DNA of 64,000 nucleotides from an uncultured Candidatus Saccharibacteria bacterium (GCA_948477625.1 CAOLNK010000002.1:86826-150825), one strand, 5' to 3'. Positions 43,988 to 52,129 are shown, numbered from the stretch's first letter. The notes: generated by a model from the letters alone, not told the origin. Program-made: numbers and translations.

Positions 43988-44533
43988 TTATACTCCGGGA
44001 GAAAAGGCTTTGAGCTTGCGGCGGTGTTCTTTGTAGCGCGGGTCGTGCTGGCCGACTTCGTCCCAAAACTGTGGAGAGTGGTCCATGTGATTGAGGTGGG
44101 CGAGTTCATGCAAAATGACATAATCACGCAAAACTTCTGGCACTTGCATTAAGCCAATATTGAGAGATATTGTGCCAGACGATGAACAACTGCCCCAACG
44201 AGTAGCGGCATGACTAAGGCGACAGCGTCCGTAGTCGTAGCCATAGAGCTTAGCGTAGTATTCCAGGCGATAAGGCAGATAATCTTTAGCCTTTCTCATA
44301 AGGAGCTTTTTCTTGGCGTCACGGGCACGCTGGGTTTTAGGATCGTTGAGGGGGATTTTTTCGCGTACGAGCGCGCGATTGCTATTGAGGAAGCGTTTTA
44401 CCAAAAAGTCACTGGTGTGCTGTGGTACCGACATCTGTAATCGCCCGGAAGGCGATACGGAAAATCGTACCGCACGACTAAGCGGATTTTTGCGCACGAT
44501 AACTTCGCCAAACTCGGCGTCTTGAATAATCAT
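43988..44533 (-). CDS. YgjP-like zinc metallopeptidase (M48/SprT-like, DUF45)
   Basis: The 181-aa protein has the WGSCSSSGTISLNIGLMQVPEVLRDYVILHELAHLNHMDHSPQFWDEV segment: HELAH is the metal-binding motif and the downstream His completes the site. This family is intracellular and poorly characterised, often next to restriction or repair genes. Confidence 0.9.
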   Translation of the reverse strand: MIIQDAEFGEVIVRKNPLSRAVRFSVSPSGRLQMSVPQHTSDFLVKRFLNSNRALVREKIPLNDPKTQRARDAKKKLLMRKAKDYLPYRLEYYAKLYGYDYGRCRLSHAATRWGSCSSSGTISLNIGLMQVPEVLRDYVILHELAHLNHMDHSPQFWDEVGQHDPRYKEHRRKLKAFSPGV

Positions 44534-44542
44534 TGGGACAAA

Positions 44543-45049
44543 TTAGCGCTCTTGGAGTTGAGTCAGAACTTGCTTGAGCTGAGTATGATAAGTGTGTTTA
44601 CCAGATAATACGATAGGCATTTCAGCATCGGACGGCCCCTCAAGGGCTTTGATGCGGGCATCATAGACAGTCTTGGCTTTTTCTACACTCTTGAGGCGAG
44701 TCTTGAGGCGGGCACGGATGGTGCTGACGTCGGTTTGAATCCAAATTAGTGTGGGCGAATAACCAGCTGAGCGTAGAATCTCGGCGAGTTCGCGACGGTC
44801 TTTTTCGGTGTCGTTGCCACCTTCAAAGACGAGCGTAGCACCAGTTCGAGCAATTTGCTCGACCAACAGCAGGATAAACTGCCGAGACAAATTATGCTCT
44901 TGCTTTAAAGCGTCAAGGTCATAAAATGTTGCATTAAATTGATTGGCAAACTGTTTGCCAAAAGTTGTTTTGCCGCTGCACGGCGCGCCAAAAACTAGGA
45001 TTGCGCGTTGGCCGTTGCTGGGTGTCGTGTGTGATTTTTTACCTTCCAT
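44543..45049 (-). CDS. P-loop kinase-like ATPase (AAA_33/zeta-type)
   Basis: The 168-aa protein has the Walker A motif ILVFGAPCSGKTTFGKQ near residue 18, a DLDALKQE segment and a lid region with KTRLKSVEKAKTVYDAR. These proteins phosphorylate small molecules or nucleotide sugars, or act as zeta-type toxins. No epsilon antitoxin is next to it. Confidence 0.75.
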   Translation of the reverse strand: MEGKKSHTTPSNGQRAILVFGAPCSGKTTFGKQFANQFNATFYDLDALKQEHNLSRQFILLLVEQIARTGATLVFEGGNDTEKDRRELAEILRSAGYSPTLIWIQTDVSTIRARLKTRLKSVEKAKTVYDARIKALEGPSDAEMPIVLSGKHTYHTQLKQVLTQLQER

Positions 45050-45082
45050 AATCTACCTCCATTGTAGCACAATTACCTTCCT

Positions 45083-45760
45083 TTAGTCTATTCTAGCATA
45101 CTTTGAACTGTTTGACACTAGAATTTGTGAAGGATAATAGAAAAACCAGGCGAAAAAGTTGGCAGGAGCGTAGAGAAAAGTAGGAAACATGTTCTTTAAT
45201 GCCAGATATGAGATTCCGGTGCAAGTATCACAGCATAAGAAGAGTGAAAATCCAAGCAAGGCGCAGAGAGCGGGAAAATTTTTAGGATTTTGGCGCCACC
45301 AGCGCCAACTAATGTATACATTAGTGATAATAGCAACAATATAAAATCCAACGATGAGGTAAATCATTGGAGTGATTTGCCAGATGAGATTGATGATGAT
45401 AGAAATAGCGGTAAATCCAGTAAAACTAATGATCTGGGTGAGGTAGTTTTTGCTTTCGAGGCGGATGGTGTGAATGATTTGCGCGATGAGAAAGACGAGG
45501 ATGCCGGCTTCGGCAGTGTTATTGATAGCGAGGATAATGTCGGCACAAAAGGTAAGTAAAAGGGTGAGCTGGAGCAAGCGGTCTTTTGGAAAAACTCGGA
45601 GTGTGTAGATAAAACAGAGGAAAATTCCGCCGATTTTGATGAAAGTGAGAGTAAAACTGTCCGGTGTTGCAATGCCGAGTATAACGATGCTGAGGAAAAT
45701 CCAGGCCCAAATAGCGGGCCAGGGGGCAGGAAAAGCGTGTTTAGGTAGTTTCATAATCAT
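45083..45760 (-). CDS. YhhN-like membrane protein
   Basis: The 225-aa protein has about eight helices; LTLLLTFCADIILAINNTAEAGILVFLIAQIIHTIRL resembles the YhhN/TMEM86 family, whose eukaryotic members are lysoplasmalogenases. Similarity is recognised by pattern only. Its start touches the stop of the GH25 gene. Confidence 0.65.
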   Translation of the reverse strand: MIMKLPKHAFPAPWPAIWAWIFLSIVILGIATPDSFTLTFIKIGGIFLCFIYTLRVFPKDRLLQLTLLLTFCADIILAINNTAEAGILVFLIAQIIHTIRLESKNYLTQIISFTGFTAISIIINLIWQITPMIYLIVGFYIVAIITNVYISWRWWRQNPKNFPALCALLGFSLFLCCDTCTGISYLALKNMFPTFLYAPANFFAWFFYYPSQILVSNSSKYARID

Positions 45761-47067
45761 TATTGTAGCATAGCCGAGTTAAGATACATAATATCAATAT
45801 CTACGTTGCCAGAAATACCATCAACTTTACCACTGTCGGTTAACTGCCAGAGCCAGTATTCGCCGATATAAGTGGCGGTGTCGTAATATTGGGCAAGCCA
45901 AACTGGGGCAGTGGGTTGCCAGAAGCGCTCAAGATAGTATTTACTGCCGTAGAGAGTGGCCTTGTGACCATTGTTTGCGGTAGTATCGAGAAATGCCTGG
46001 GCAATTTGGTTGAGGGTGTGAAAGCTAATGCCGTATTGGTTGAAATCGCTCCAATCTTCCCAGTCAAACACTACGCCGAGCTCTACGGGATAATCTTGGA
46101 TTTGTTCGTGTACCCAAGTGGCTTGATTGCGAGCCTCATCGGTGCTGGCGGCATAAGAATAGAAATAAACACCCACGGGTAAGCCAGCGGCGATGGCGCC
46201 AGCGATATTGGCTTGGAACTTTTGGTCAAGGAAGCACTGGTCTTCATAGCCGTAACCTACGCGGATGAGGGCAAATTCTACGCCATTATTTTTGACAGCG
46301 TTCCAGTCAATGTCGCCCTGCCAGCTGGAGACGTCGATGCCGATTTTGGTATCTTTTGTCTTGTGCTGTTGGATAATCTTGGCAACTGGCGTACCAGTCG
46401 TGGATGACGGTGGAGTAGATGCGCCAGAATCTGGGCTGGGTTCGACTACGCTGAGCGTGAAAAAATGGCTGGTGCTGTTGCCGCTCGCATCGGTGATACG
46501 GTATTCCAGTGGATAATTCCCTATTTTATCTAGATTATATTCACCGATGATTTCCCGTATGGGATGGTCGTCGAGGTCGTCGCCACTGAGCATGAGAGCA
46601 GTGAGGTCACCTTCGTAGCCACGGGCGACAGTATAATTACTTTGGCCGTAAATCCGCGGTGGAGTGACGTCGGCCACGGTGATATTGAAGGTGTTCTTGC
46701 GTCGGCGATTTTTGATGTTGATGTATTCAAAAGTAATTTCTTGTGGGCCGAGAGTTTCGGTGTCAATATCAAAATTGTTTACCATGCTACCATTTAGATG
46801 TTCGAGAAAATCAGAAACTTTAACCTTGGTGCCAAAAGGAACAGTAAGATAATCAGTATCTTTGAGTGTGACAGAGGTGGCATCAAGACGACGGTTTTCG
46901 GCAATGTCGTGCGCAATGAGTAAACCAACAAAAATTCCTATAATTACAATAAAAATCGTGCCAAAAATTACCAATTGACGGTGCCTTTGTAGCCACGACC
47001 GCGGTTGCTCTGTGGTAGGTAATGTAGTGTCGATATTAACTCCCTTTAGTTCATTATAACATATCAA
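45760..47067 (-). CDS. GH25 lysozyme (N-acetylmuramidase), membrane-anchored
   Basis: A membrane helix (about 33-55) is followed by Ig-like/DUF5011-type beta domains (DTDYLTVPFGTKVKVSDFL and DVTPPRIYG), a Ser/Thr/Pro linker and a C-terminal GH25 domain with KIGIDVSSWQGDIDWNAVKNNGVEFALIRVGYG and VFDWEDWS (catalytic Asp and Glu). It should cut peptidoglycan, of the host or its own. The start is uncertain: the frame opens at TTG 47067, but a TATAAT (47054-47059) and AAAGGGAG lie just inside it. Confidence 0.88.
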   Translation of the reverse strand: MICYNELKGVNIDTTLPTTEQPRSWLQRHRQLVIFGTIFIVIIGIFVGLLIAHDIAENRRLDATSVTLKDTDYLTVPFGTKVKVSDFLEHLNGSMVNNFDIDTETLGPQEITFEYINIKNRRRKNTFNITVADVTPPRIYGQSNYTVARGYEGDLTALMLSGDDLDDHPIREIIGEYNLDKIGNYPLEYRITDASGNSTSHFFTLSVVEPSPDSGASTPPSSTTGTPVAKIIQQHKTKDTKIGIDVSSWQGDIDWNAVKNNGVEFALIRVGYGYEDQCFLDQKFQANIAGAIAAGLPVGVYFYSYAASTDEARNQATWVHEQIQDYPVELGVVFDWEDWSDFNQYGISFHTLNQIAQAFLDTTANNGHKATLYGSKYYLERFWQPTAPVWLAQYYDTATYIGEYWLWQLTDSGKVDGISGNVDIDIMYLNSAMLQ

Positions 47068-47949
47068 CTATTCGTGTTTGACAATTATTGCTGCGATGCC
47101 GCAGAGCATACCGCCGATAGGAAAGACGATCCAGTTGAGTTGCCAAAGTTCTAGAATAAAGCCAAGAATGAGATAAATAATAGTGGCGGTAATCATAATG
47201 ACGGCGCAGATTTTGCTGAGTTTGTTTTCGGCAGTCTTGGCGGCTTGAGAATTTTTGTTGTTATATTCGGCGATATTATATTTTTCTTCTTGAATGCCAG
47301 CATAAACAATCATCGGAGCACCAATGGCGACAAAAATCATGAAAGCTGTAATTGGAATAGTGCTGTCTTCAGAAAAGAGATTGTTGGCTTGAAGTGTAAT
47401 AAAGACCGCAACACCAATGATGATAAGAGCGATACTGGAGCCGATGAGTTTGCTGAATTTGCTTTGAGCATGATTGAGCTCGGCTTCGGTATAAAAATTG
47501 GGTAGCGTGGGATGATTTTCTTCAAAAGTCTTCATGGCTATTCCACTGGTAATAAATAATGGTGTGCCGATGGCAACAAAGATGAGAAAAGCGGAAATAG
47601 CAAGGTTGTTATAGGATTCACCAAAATTGCGAAGAGCAAATAATGCCACCACACCAAACAAGATAAACATAATGGCAAGCGCGATGTGGCGACTAAAACG
47701 ATTTTTGACTTGTTCGTAGGCGGTCTTAAGGTCGGTGTTCGGCTGGTTTTGAACTTCCCCCTTCACGAGAATATCAAGATTGCACTCAAGAAGTTCACAG
47801 AGGGTAATAAGTTTTTCCATTTCTGGGTAGGCGGTGCCACTTTCCCATTTGCTGATGGTTTGGCGCGAAACATCCATCTTGTCAGCTAAATCTTCTTGAG
47901 AAAGATTGTGGAGTTTGCGCAGATTTTGTAGGTTTTCTCCAAAATTCAT
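47068..47949 (-). CDS. XRE-family regulator with a six-helix membrane domain
   Basis: Residues 1-60 are an HTH (NLQNLRKLHNLSQEDLADKMDVSRQTISKWESGTAYPE), followed by a linker and about six membrane helices (residues 90-290) with two similar halves containing AFLIFVAIGTP and AFMIFVAIGAP, an internal duplication. It probably senses an envelope state and regulates DNA directly. It lies immediately upstream of the GH25 gene, which may be a target. Confidence 0.82.
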   Translation of the reverse strand: MNFGENLQNLRKLHNLSQEDLADKMDVSRQTISKWESGTAYPEMEKLITLCELLECNLDILVKGEVQNQPNTDLKTAYEQVKNRFSRHIALAIMFILFGVVALFALRNFGESYNNLAISAFLIFVAIGTPLFITSGIAMKTFEENHPTLPNFYTEAELNHAQSKFSKLIGSSIALIIIGVAVFITLQANNLFSEDSTIPITAFMIFVAIGAPMIVYAGIQEEKYNIAEYNNKNSQAAKTAENKLSKICAVIMITATIIYLILGFILELWQLNWIVFPIGGMLCGIAAIIVKHE

Positions 47950-48074
47950 AATAATTAGTTCCTTTTAGTTTATATTACTATGATTTTAGGGTTGCGAAGG
48001 TGATTTTACTATCAACTAGGCGTTGCAAATGAGAAAATTGGGCGCAACTTGTAGTTGCGGAGGGTAAAGGTTGA

Positions 48075-48986
48075 TTACTTTTTGAGCATTTTGGCGATGA
48101 TTTCTTTGCGAAGATGGAGTTGACTAGAAGTGAGCCAGTTCCCTTCGACCTCGAGATTTAACAGTCTGGTGAGATAGTCGCGAATTTCTGGTGATCTGGC
48201 GATGAGATAATTTTTGTTTTCGGAAATGCAAATGACGCTGACGAGCCAGGCTGGGTGGGTGTTATTCATGATTTGAGTGATTCTATCTTGTTGTGCGGTG
48301 ATGTCTTTTGCGTCCCAAAGTGTGAGTTGGCAAAAAGTGAATTTAGATTGATTGGTTGGCAAAACTACGGTTTTACAATCTTGGAGGAGAGCATTTTTGA
48401 GGTCGGAGATGATGGTTTTACTAACTTCGGAAAAGTACCAAGTAGTAAAATCTGCCAGGGTAGTGTCAGCGATTTCGGAGAGCTGAGTGGCGGCTTGGTG
48501 GTCACGCTCAGTGGTGATTTGGGCGGTGAAGTTGAGGGTGTTATCAAGAATAGCGCCGAGCAGAAGCTTGGCGGTTTGGGGTGACATTTTGTTATAATCC
48601 CAGCATTCACCCCACCATTCAAAGATAGAGGTGGCAACGGCGCCGATTTTCTCGATGATGGCCTTATCGCCGATACGCTCATGCCAATAATCTTCGTACC
48701 CTGGATGATGGTCGATGAGTTCAAGGATTTGACTGTCAGACGCAAACTTGGCAATCTCTTCTGGTATGGAAATATCTAGAATAATAACTTTGTCGCTAGG
48801 TTGAAGATTAAAAGTAGCATTCTCCCATTCTGGTAGGCGCAATGCTTTTGGTACGCTGTAGTTGGGCGCTACCGGGATATAAGTTTTCGCGGCCTTACCG
48901 CGCTGATTTAACAAATCAGCATAGGCAATGATAGACGCATAAACGTCGATGTCAGCATAATTGCCGGCTACGGGTAACCAAATCAT
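48075..48986 (-). CDS. DHH-family phosphoesterase-like protein
   Basis: The start at 48986 (MIWLPVAGNYADIDVYASI) overlaps the stop of a 34-codon frame by ATGA. LELIDHHPGYEDYW carries the DHH-type motif and VIILDISIPEE a metal-binding Asp; the first motif, which should be DxDG/A, reads NYADIDVYAS. A DHHA1-like C-terminal end is present in weak form. The protein resembles MgpA/NrnA-type enzymes, with some changed active-site residues. Confidence 0.75.
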   Translation of the reverse strand: MIWLPVAGNYADIDVYASIIAYADLLNQRGKAAKTYIPVAPNYSVPKALRLPEWENATFNLQPSDKVIILDISIPEEIAKFASDSQILELIDHHPGYEDYWHERIGDKAIIEKIGAVATSIFEWWGECWDYNKMSPQTAKLLLGAILDNTLNFTAQITTERDHQAATQLSEIADTTLADFTTWYFSEVSKTIISDLKNALLQDCKTVVLPTNQSKFTFCQLTLWDAKDITAQQDRITQIMNNTHPAWLVSVICISENKNYLIARSPEIRDYLTRLLNLEVEGNWLTSSQLHLRKEIIAKMLKK

Positions 48987-49087
48987 AGCTCGGTATGCTC
49001 CATGACTTCGCATAAGTTATTATCTTTGACGGTGGCGAGGAGTTCGGAGAATTTAGCGTTGATGGCAGCAGAATCAAATGTATACAT
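48983..49087 (-). CDS. 34-codon ORF coupled to the DHH gene, leaderless
   Basis: The frame MYTFDSAAINAKF..EHTEL ends in ATGA, shared with the DHH start. TATAAT ends 6 bp before its ATG, so the mRNA would begin almost at the start codon. It may be a real small protein or the untrimmed start of the DHH gene. The variable cassette 2 begins 32 bp upstream, so the cassette borders this promoter. Confidence 0.5.
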   Translation of the reverse strand: MYTFDSAAINAKFSELLATVKDNNLCEVMEHTEL

Positions 49088-49119
49088 GTTTGTATTATAT
49101 CATGCCTTGTGAGGATTAC

Positions 49120-49359
49120 TTCGTGCGCAGCGGGGTTGTCAACTTACCTAATACTGCTGGTACCTTATGGTCTAATGGCGCGAGTGGCCACTATTGGTCT
49201 TCACGTGAGGCTGATAACGTATGGAGTTCTGTTGGTGCTGGTGGCTATGACCTTCTCTTCGGTGCCACAGAAGTTCGCCCATCATGGGGTCCGGACCATC
49301 GCCACCTCGGTTTCCCCCTCCGCTGCCTTAGTACTGTATTAGACATGTAGAGTGGAGAC
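49120..49359 (+). pseudogene. Variable-region cassette 2
   Basis: From TTCGTGCGCAGCGG (49120-49133) to the stop TAG 49350 and the flank AGAGTGGAGA, the frame encodes FVRSGVVNLPNTAGTL, a variable core with HYWSS and GYDLLFGATEVRPS, and GFPLRCLSTVLDM. The inverted repeats GCAGCGG/CCGCTGC are at 49127-49133 and 49320-49326. There is no RBS and no N-terminal protein part. It is transcribed, if at all, away from the DHH gene. Confidence 0.75.
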
Positions 49360-49418
49360 TCGTAGGGATAAGATTAGTGTTAATAGCGGTTTTTGTGGTA
49401 AATTTAAATATTAACAGA

Positions 49419-49454
49419 AAATTGTCCGTTCAACAGGGGTCAAACGAACAATTT
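49419..49454. repeat. Hairpin element E1 with AACAGGGGT loop
   Basis: AAATTGTCCGTT (49419-49430) and AACGAACAATTT (49443-49454) pair around CAACAGGGGTCA. A second copy with changed but still pairing arms is at 51612-51648. Confidence 0.6.
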
Positions 49455-49494
49455 AGTGATTTATATTCGGCTTGGCAGGGCTTCAAGGACTTAA

Positions 49495-49770
49495 TTCGAG
49501 AATGGACAGAAAAGCCCAGATATTTTACTTGATGGTATAGAATTCGAGATAAAGTCACCAAAGACGGTATCGGCAAATACGCTAGAGCATTTATTGAAGA
49601 AAGGGCTGAAACAATGTCCGAATCTTATCATAGACACTTCTAGAGCAAAAATGCGCGATGATAAAATGCGCAGTTTTCTAGTGTCACAGATGCGAAAGAC
49701 TAAACAAATTAAGAAGATGCTAATGATTACGAAGAAAGGTCAAATCATTGACATCTTTGGTTTGATTTGA
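49495..49770 (+). pseudogene. C-terminal remnant of a CdiA-type tRNase toxin
   Basis: An open stretch without a start codon encodes about 91 residues: KSPDILLDGIEFEIKSPKT, LKQCPNLIIDTSRAK and a last part RKTKQIKKMLMITKKGQIID. This order (PD-x-DG-x-x-x-E-I-K-S-P, then IIDxSR and ITKxGxxID) matches the CdiA C-terminal tRNase domain found at the end of contact-dependent toxins and some phage head proteins. The upstream part is lost and a stop (TAA 49492) cuts the frame. No immunity gene is next to it; a terminator-like hairpin follows. Confidence 0.7.
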
Positions 49771-49785
49771 TATATTAAGAGTAAT

Positions 49786-49833
49786 AGAAGTCCTGCACGG
49801 CGCAGAAGGTGCCTCCCGCTGGGGCTTCTTTTT
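49786..49833 (+). terminator. Terminator-like hairpin after the toxin remnant
   Basis: AGAAGTCC and GGGGCTTCT pair across about 27 nt and are followed by TTTTTT on the plus strand. Confidence 0.55.
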
Positions 49834-49861
49834 TACTTGAAGCAAATTCTGCCATATAGAG

Positions 49862-50359
49862 CTAGAATTGATGGTTTAATTTTTCTCTAGCTAATTTAAG
49901 AAAGTTTAATACTTCTTTGACGTCGATCTGGACACAATCTCCTGGAGCTTTTGACGCATTATAGATAGGTTTTTTCCTGCAAGATGGACTAGGTATTGTC
50001 TGTTGTTCCGTCTTGCAGCCGAGTCGCCTGAGAAGCTTAGAAAGTCCTTGCATCGTGCGAGTATAGCCTCGTGTGCGGGCTTTGAGCCATAAATCCTGCA
50101 AACCAATGTTAGGATTCCTGCGTCTGAGATTTTTGATTAGAGTAATCTCGGCTTCTGTATGAGTATTAGGGTTACTTTTTGGACGTCTTGATCCATTCGC
50201 GAGCGCACGAATGTCTTTTCCTGCTTTTAGCCATCTCTTCCGCCAACGATAGATGGTCTTATCTGGCTCATTGAACTTAACTGCTGATTTAGCTACACTA
50301 TGCCTCTCAGCATACCTCAGCACACTGTCGCGATAGCGCATTTCTTGTGTTATACTCAA
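49862..50359 (-). pseudogene. Truncated IS3/IS481-type transposase
   Basis: The 165-aa product has a helix-turn-helix (AVKFNEPDKTIYRWRKRWLKAGKD), a second HTH-like region (NIGLQDLWLKARTRGYTRTMQGLSKLLRRLG) and the first strand of the DDE integrase core (PGDCVQIDVKEV, first Asp). The protein then ends within about 15 residues, so the other two acidic residues are missing. The frame starts at TTG; AT-rich inverted repeats CAAAATAACCCCTC and CAAGGAGTTATTTTG (50357-50370, 50414-50428) lie at its 5' side and may mark an IS end. Confidence 0.75.
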
Positions 50360-50537
50360 AATAACCCCTCTCGATGTATTAGTTGGTGTTTTACAACTCT
50401 AACTATACACCCTCAAGGAGTTATTTTGTTTAAGTAATTCTCATATGTTTGTTGAGCTAACACCCTAAATCTCCCGTCCAACTTACACTATGATATACTA
50501 ATACTATGGATTATTTAACCCACAATTCTTTTAACTC

Positions 50538-51074
50538 ATGAAAATACTACTCGATTTTACTGCGTTAGCTCTAATTTATTTTTCCATTTTTTACCCCCGC
50601 TGGAAATCTCAAAATCGAGACATTCTTTTTACACGTACACTTACGTATATCTACCTCACTTTTGTTCTCTATTTTACCCTCATGCCAATTCTCACATCTC
50701 TTCCTTTCATCTTTAACCACCCCTATACACCCATGAATCTTATCCCCTTCATTGACGTTGCTTCTGGCCACGGTGATTTTATACGCCAAATTGCCCTTAA
50801 TATCGTTATGACCATCCCCTTCGGCTTCTTGTTGCCGCTTACTAAACATCCAGCTCCTTCTTTTTTAACTACCCTTCTCTATACTTTTATCCTTAGTTTT
50901 TATATCGAAACGCTCCAACCCCTAATCAACGGCTTTCGTTCCTCCGACATTACCGACATCATCACCAATGTCCTCGGTGGCTGTATTGGCTACCTCCTCT
51001 ATCTTCTTTTGCGCCCTCTCCTCACAAAGCTCCTCACTTGCCTCCAAAAGCCATCTAAACTTTCTAAGCCTTAA
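50538..51074 (+). CDS. VanZ-like membrane protein (second copy)
   Basis: The 178-aa protein has the VanZ pattern: helices at the start, NLIPFIDVASGHGDFIRQIALNIVMTIPFGFLLPL and the signature SFYIETLQPLINGFRSSDITDIITNVLGGCIGYLLYLLL. Its base composition is C-rich and T-rich on the coding strand, unlike its neighbours, which hints at separate origin. It has about 28% sequence resemblance at most to the first VanZ-like protein by eye. Confidence 0.85.
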   Translation: MKILLDFTALALIYFSIFYPRWKSQNRDILFTRTLTYIYLTFVLYFTLMPILTSLPFIFNHPYTPMNLIPFIDVASGHGDFIRQIALNIVMTIPFGFLLPLTKHPAPSFLTTLLYTFILSFYIETLQPLINGFRSSDITDIITNVLGGCIGYLLYLLLRPLLTKLLTCLQKPSKLSKP

Positions 51075-51128
51075 CTTCCAACCATCGTTTTCATTCAGTT
51101 TCTACGCTCATAAAATTCTCAGTAATGT

Positions 51129-51134
51129 TATAAT
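51129..51134 (+). promoter_or_regulatory. -10 box for the leader ORF and the 51214 gene
   Basis: TATAAT ends 6 bp before the ATG at 51141, so the leader ORF is read from a leaderless transcript. Confidence 0.6.
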
Positions 51135-51140
51135 AAAATC

Positions 51141-51212
51141 ATGAAAACAGAGATATTATTCTTTTTCCAAGCTCCAAAATCCCTTTTTTCTTCAATTTTG
51201 GAGGATAACTAA
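51141..51212 (+). CDS. Leader ORF of 23 codons overlapping an RBS-hiding hairpin
   Basis: The frame MKTEILFFFQAPKSLFSS to LEDN stops 1 nt before the next ATG. Inside it CTCCAAAAT (51172-51180) pairs exactly with ATTTTGGAG (51195-51203), which contains half of the Shine-Dalgarno GGAGGA (51200-51205) of the next gene. A ribosome passing through the leader ORF would open the hairpin; the arrangement fits translational coupling or attenuation. Confidence 0.6.
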   Translation: MKTEILFFFQAPKSLFSSILEDN

Positions 51213-51213
51213 C

Positions 51214-51471
51214 ATGACCACTATTCACTACGCCCTCGGCCCAAATTCCGGCAGCATTATCTGGGCCGCCAGTGAAGCCTTCGACGAATTAAGAGGCAAA
51301 ACCTACCACCTCGGCCACATGGAAGTCACCGCAATCGTCCAGCTCAAAGACCTTTCCCCCACCGCCAAAATCCTACTTTCTGCCGTCGCCGGCGCTCTGA
51401 TCCAACATCTCCTCGATCAGGGCTACCCCGCCGACCAAATCTTTCAAACCGGCAGTTTCCAAGTTGAATAA
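51214..51471 (+). CDS. Small protein of unknown function (85 aa)
   Basis: The protein reads MTTIHYALGPNSGSIIWAAS, then a part with HMEVTAIVQLKDLSPTAKI, and ends GYPADQIFQTGSFQVE. It is mostly alpha/beta with no signal peptide. No family recognised. It is controlled by the upstream leader ORF and its hairpin, and is the only gene of the unit. Confidence 0.6.
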   Translation: MTTIHYALGPNSGSIIWAASEAFDELRGKTYHLGHMEVTAIVQLKDLSPTAKILLSAVAGALIQHLLDQGYPADQIFQTGSFQVE

Positions 51472-51611
51472 GCCCCTCCAAACCAAAAATAAGCCAAAAA
51501 AACAACCCAAAAACCAATCACTTTTGTCTTTATTGGTAAAATTCTATGTTTCCGTTTAATTATCTCGTGCAAAAAATAGTCAAAGTTATCTGCTAACCAT
51601 ATTATAACAAA

Positions 51612-51648
51612 AAATTGTCCAATCAACAGGGGTAGAATGGACAAATTG
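51612..51648. repeat. Hairpin element E2 with AACAGGGGT loop
   Basis: AATTGTCCA (51613-51621) pairs with TGGACAAATT (51638-51647) around ATCAACAGGGGTAGAA. The arms differ from those of E1 (49419-49454) yet still pair, while the loop CAACAGGGGT is identical. Confidence 0.6.
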
Positions 51649-51665
51649 ACAAGTCATCTTGTACG

Positions 51666-51740
51666 TGGCAGGGGCGACAGGAATCGAACCCATATCACCG
51701 GTTTTGGAGACCGCTATACTAACCGTTGTACTACGCCCCT
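51666..51740 (-). tRNA. tRNA-Trp (CCA anticodon)
   Basis: Acceptor AGGGGCG pairs with CGCCCCT, the anticodon loop is CTCCAAA with CCA, the T loop is TTCGATT and the 3' CCA is encoded. A TATAAT at 51750-51755 is a plausible -10 box. Cassette 3 ends 40 bp upstream of this promoter. Confidence 0.93.
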
Positions 51741-51793
51741 AGCTTTTCTATTATATCACATTATTGATTCTATTGGCTTCTGTTTTGTGTATT

Positions 51794-52023
51794 ACTCTAC
51801 ATGTCTAATACAGTACTAAGGCAGCGGAGGGAGCGACCATAATCGCGTTCACCTTCGTGTGATGGTCCGACAGTTATTGTATCAAAGTAGAGGTGATATG
51901 CGTAAGCGACCTTAGAAGTTCCTCGTAACGACCACCAACGGCCAACTTGACCAGCGAGCCTAAAAGTGCCAGTAGTTACAGATAATTGGATCCACCCGCT
52001 GCGCACGAAGTAAAGAGGGGCAG
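51794..52023 (-). pseudogene. Variable-region cassette 3 (minus strand)
   Basis: Read on the minus strand: CTGCCCCTCTTTAC, then TTCGTGCGCAGCGG, then a core with FRLAGQVGRWWSLRG, AYHLYF and VGPS, and SLRCLSTVLDM with the stop at 51797. Inverted repeats lie at 51996-52002 and 51821-51827. The 14 nt before the left edge are the same as in cassette 1. One position usually GF reads GR. No start or RBS. Confidence 0.75.
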
Positions 52024-52026
52024 GCT

Positions 52027-52127
52027 TGTTCGGGGAAACCTTGAAGTTACTTCAAGGTTATAAGCGTCTTCTACCCCTGTTAACATCTCTTCAAAACCCT
52101 AAAGTAACTTTAGGGTTTAACCGAACA
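52027..52127. promoter_or_regulatory. Twin MerR-type operators within a 7-bp inverted repeat
   Basis: Two perfect palindromes occur: AACCTTGAAGT-T-ACTTCAAGGTT (52037-52059) and AAACCCTAAAGT-A-ACTTTAGGGTTT (52094-52118). Both have the AAGT-N-ACTT centre of MerR/SoxR-family operators. They are enclosed by TGTTCGG (52027-52033) and CCGAACA (52121-52127), and CTACCCCTGTT between them is the reverse complement of the E1/E2 loop core. The merR gene ends 3 bp away. Confidence 0.65.
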
Positions 52128-52129
52128 GA

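Noticed and set aside
49862..50428. A complete, active insertion sequence
   Set aside because: The transposase stops after the first catalytic Asp, and only one candidate end with short inverted repeats is visible.
52094..52118. Palindrome behind merR as a terminator
   Set aside because: The stem is perfect, but no T run follows on the minus strand, and the AAGT-N-ACTT centre matches a MerR-type operator better.
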